Of a DNA stretch of 6,202 nt, positions 5,121-6,202 are shown piece after piece. The position numbers and the translations under genes are program-made. Source of the DNA: an uncultured Oscillospiraceae bacterium (lineage in GTDB: Bacteria; Bacillota; Clostridia; Oscillospirales; Oscillospiraceae); contig CAJLCG010000111.1 of the NCBI GenBank assembly GCA_905205085.1, positions 1 through 6,202 of the forward strand, given 5' to 3'. The notes under the pieces are model-generated. The model did not search any database and was not told where the DNA came from. It saw only the letters and a list, made by a program, of their open reading frames with translations. Numbering within the stretch: position 1 is the stretch's first letter; every line of letters starts with the position of its first letter.

Positions 5121-5801
5121 TTACATAAATAGGGCCAGGATGGACGTGAAGATGCCGCACACGCAGATGGCGATGGAGCTCATGGCTCCCTGGAGCTCGC
5201 CCATCTCCATGGCTTTGGTAGTACCCAGGGCGTGGCTGCACGCACCGGTAGCCAGTCCCTGTGCTACCGGGTCAGTCACCCGGAACCACTTGGCAAACAG
5301 TGGGGCAAACACTGCGCCCACCACGCCGGCCAGCACCACGGCCGCCGCCGCAATGCCCGCCGCGCCGCCCCGGCTCTCGGCGATGCCCACTGCAATGGCG
5401 GTGGTCACGCTCTTGGGCAGCAGGGAGGCGGTGAGCATGTCCTCCAACTCAAACAGGCGACACAGGGCCAGTACACTGCCGAGACTGGCTGCGCTGCCAA
5501 CCAGGCAGCCCACCAGCACCGGAACAAAGTATTCCTTCAAGGTCTGGCGCTGGTAGTAGATATTCAGGGCCAGCACCGCCGTCACCGGTCCCAGCATCAT
5601 CTTGATGATGTCACCCCCCTGGTTATAGTCCTCCAGAGGAATACCGAACACCGCCAGCAGGGCAATGATGACCAGCGAGGCGATAAGCAGCGGGTTACAC
5701 AGCACCCACTTGGTTTTTTTCTGCACCCACACTCCCAGACACCAGGCCGCCGCCGTCAGAGCCAGGCCGAAGAATGGGGAGGTCAGCACTGCGTCCATCA
5801 T
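5121..5801 (-). CDS. lrgB: LrgB family membrane protein
   Basis: Polytopic membrane partner of LrgA. The Lrg/Cid systems were described as holin/antiholin-like controllers of murein hydrolase activity and autolysis; later work in Bacillus and Streptococcus ties LrgAB homologues to pyruvate uptake, and plant homologues move glycolate. The 226 residues are about normal length. Hydrophobic spans fill most of the protein (roughly 6-25, 38-54, 66-83, 92-116, 148-172 and 207-225). Conserved blocks: NPLLIA (36-41), MLGPVTAVLALNIYYQ (69-84), SLLPKSVTTAIAVGIAE (126-142) and ATGACSHALGTTKAMEMGELQGAMSS (184-209). The ATG at 5801 overlaps the lrgA stop (ATGA) and has a GGAGG SD (5809-5813) seven bases upstream; the adjacent ATG at 5798 is possible. 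A longer in-frame start at 5852 would overlap lrgA by more than 50 bases and adds a hydrophilic, untypical extension. Confidence 0.93.
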   Translation of the reverse strand: MMDAVLTSPFFGLALTAAAWCLGVWVQKKTKWVLCNPLLIASLVIIALLAVFGIPLEDYNQGGDIIKMMLGPVTAVLALNIYYQRQTLKEYFVPVLVGCLVGSAASLGSVLALCRLFELEDMLTASLLPKSVTTAIAVGIAESRGGAAGIAAAAVVLAGVVGAVFAPLFAKWFRVTDPVAQGLATGACSHALGTTKAMEMGELQGAMSSIAICVCGIFTSILALFM

Positions 5802-6163
5802 TTTGACTCCTCCCTTCTCTTCCGGCGCAGCATCAGCAGCTGCACCGTCCATCCGGTAACCAGATAGACCACCGGGGTAGTCAGACCCACAATGACTAGC
5901 AGAGGCAGGGCCTGGCTTTTCATTAGTGTTCCGTGTTCCACGATTCCTACAAAGGAGGGGATGAAGAAAAAGGCCATGTTGGCCACCAAAAAGTTGGAGA
6001 CCGTCTTGATGTGCTTGTCCTTAACCACACCTGTGAGCAGCAGCACCATCAGCAACACCATGCTGATCACACTGGCTGGAAAAGACACTGGGAGCAGCGC
6101 CGCCACGCCCTCTCCCACCAGCGACAGCCCAAAGATGAGGGCCAGTTGTCCCATGATATTCAT
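5798..6163 (-). CDS. lrgA: LrgA/CidA family holin-like membrane protein
   Basis: Small membrane protein paired with LrgB. The 121 residues match the family, with about four hydrophobic spans (near 5-24, 29-48, 57-75 and 86-112) and a strongly basic tail RRKRREESK (113-121), which should lie in the cytoplasm. LPVSFPASVISMVLLMVLLLTGVVK (24-48) and NFLVANMAFFFIPSFVGIVEHGTLM (57-81) are the family's signature stretches. I chose the ATG at 6163 because GGGAGAG (6171-6177) lies seven bases upstream; a GTG at 6190 would add nine residues without a good SD. Its stop overlaps the lrgB start by four bases, so the two are translationally coupled. The promoter must lie beyond the window edge, since only 39 bases precede the start. 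A LytTR-type or two-component regulator often controls such pairs; none is visible here. Confidence 0.92.
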   Translation of the reverse strand: MNIMGQLALIFGLSLVGEGVAALLPVSFPASVISMVLLMVLLLTGVVKDKHIKTVSNFLVANMAFFFIPSFVGIVEHGTLMKSQALPLLVIVGLTTPVVYLVTGWTVQLLMLRRKRREESK

Positions 6164-6202
6164 TGCAATTCTCTCCCAAAGAAAAAACACGAGCGCCCCG
6201 GC

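Noticed and set aside
5232..5867. Plus-strand open frame of 211 codons opposite lrgB
   Set aside because: Antisense to a complete LrgB with recognised motifs; it has a histidine- and glutamine-rich mirror composition and no domain.

Overview
The window looks like chromosome from a GC-rich Gram-positive anaerobe of the class Clostridia, most plausibly an Oscillospiraceae relative of Flavonifractor, Lawsonibacter or Oscillibacter. The grounds are strong purine-rich Shine-Dalgarno (SD) sites, clean sigma-A promoters, a type III pantothenate kinase, CoaBC, LrgAB and a Mbl-like MreB, all with GC-rich third positions. The genus is inferred from overall character, not from a database match.

Layout: 1-945 (-) is mreB/mbl without its C-terminal tail, with its own promoter and leader hairpin at 946-1046. 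Next, 1092-1927 (-) is a two-gene unit: a 59-residue ribbon-helix-helix protein whose stop overlaps the start of comF (ATGA). From 2031 to 2754 there is no convincing gene. Instead there is a highly structured element with arms of about 115 bp in inverted orientation, each made of two hairpins, enclosing a direct repeat of about 110 bp and a strong central hairpin. Then comes coaX (2814-3581, -) with its terminator, divergent from coaBC (3784-4983, +). The two promoters lie back to back in a 202-bp gap. coaBC ends inside a 12-bp-stem palindrome that resembles the hairpins of the 2031-2754 element. An 18-bp-stem bidirectional terminator (5082-5119) separates it from the convergent lrgAB pair (5121-6163, -).

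Functions: CoaX and CoaBC carry out the first three steps of coenzyme A synthesis from pantothenate (phosphorylation, cysteine ligation, decarboxylation). MreB/Mbl organises lateral wall synthesis. ComF is a phosphoribosyltransferase-fold protein linked to DNA uptake or processing in other bacteria. LrgAB is a two-component membrane system, named for murein hydrolase control and tied in several Gram-positives to pyruvate transport.

Most of the window is ordinary housekeeping sequence. The parts worth a second look are the 2031-2754 element, the related palindrome that supplies the C-terminus and stop codon of CoaBC, and the small RHH protein coupled to comF.
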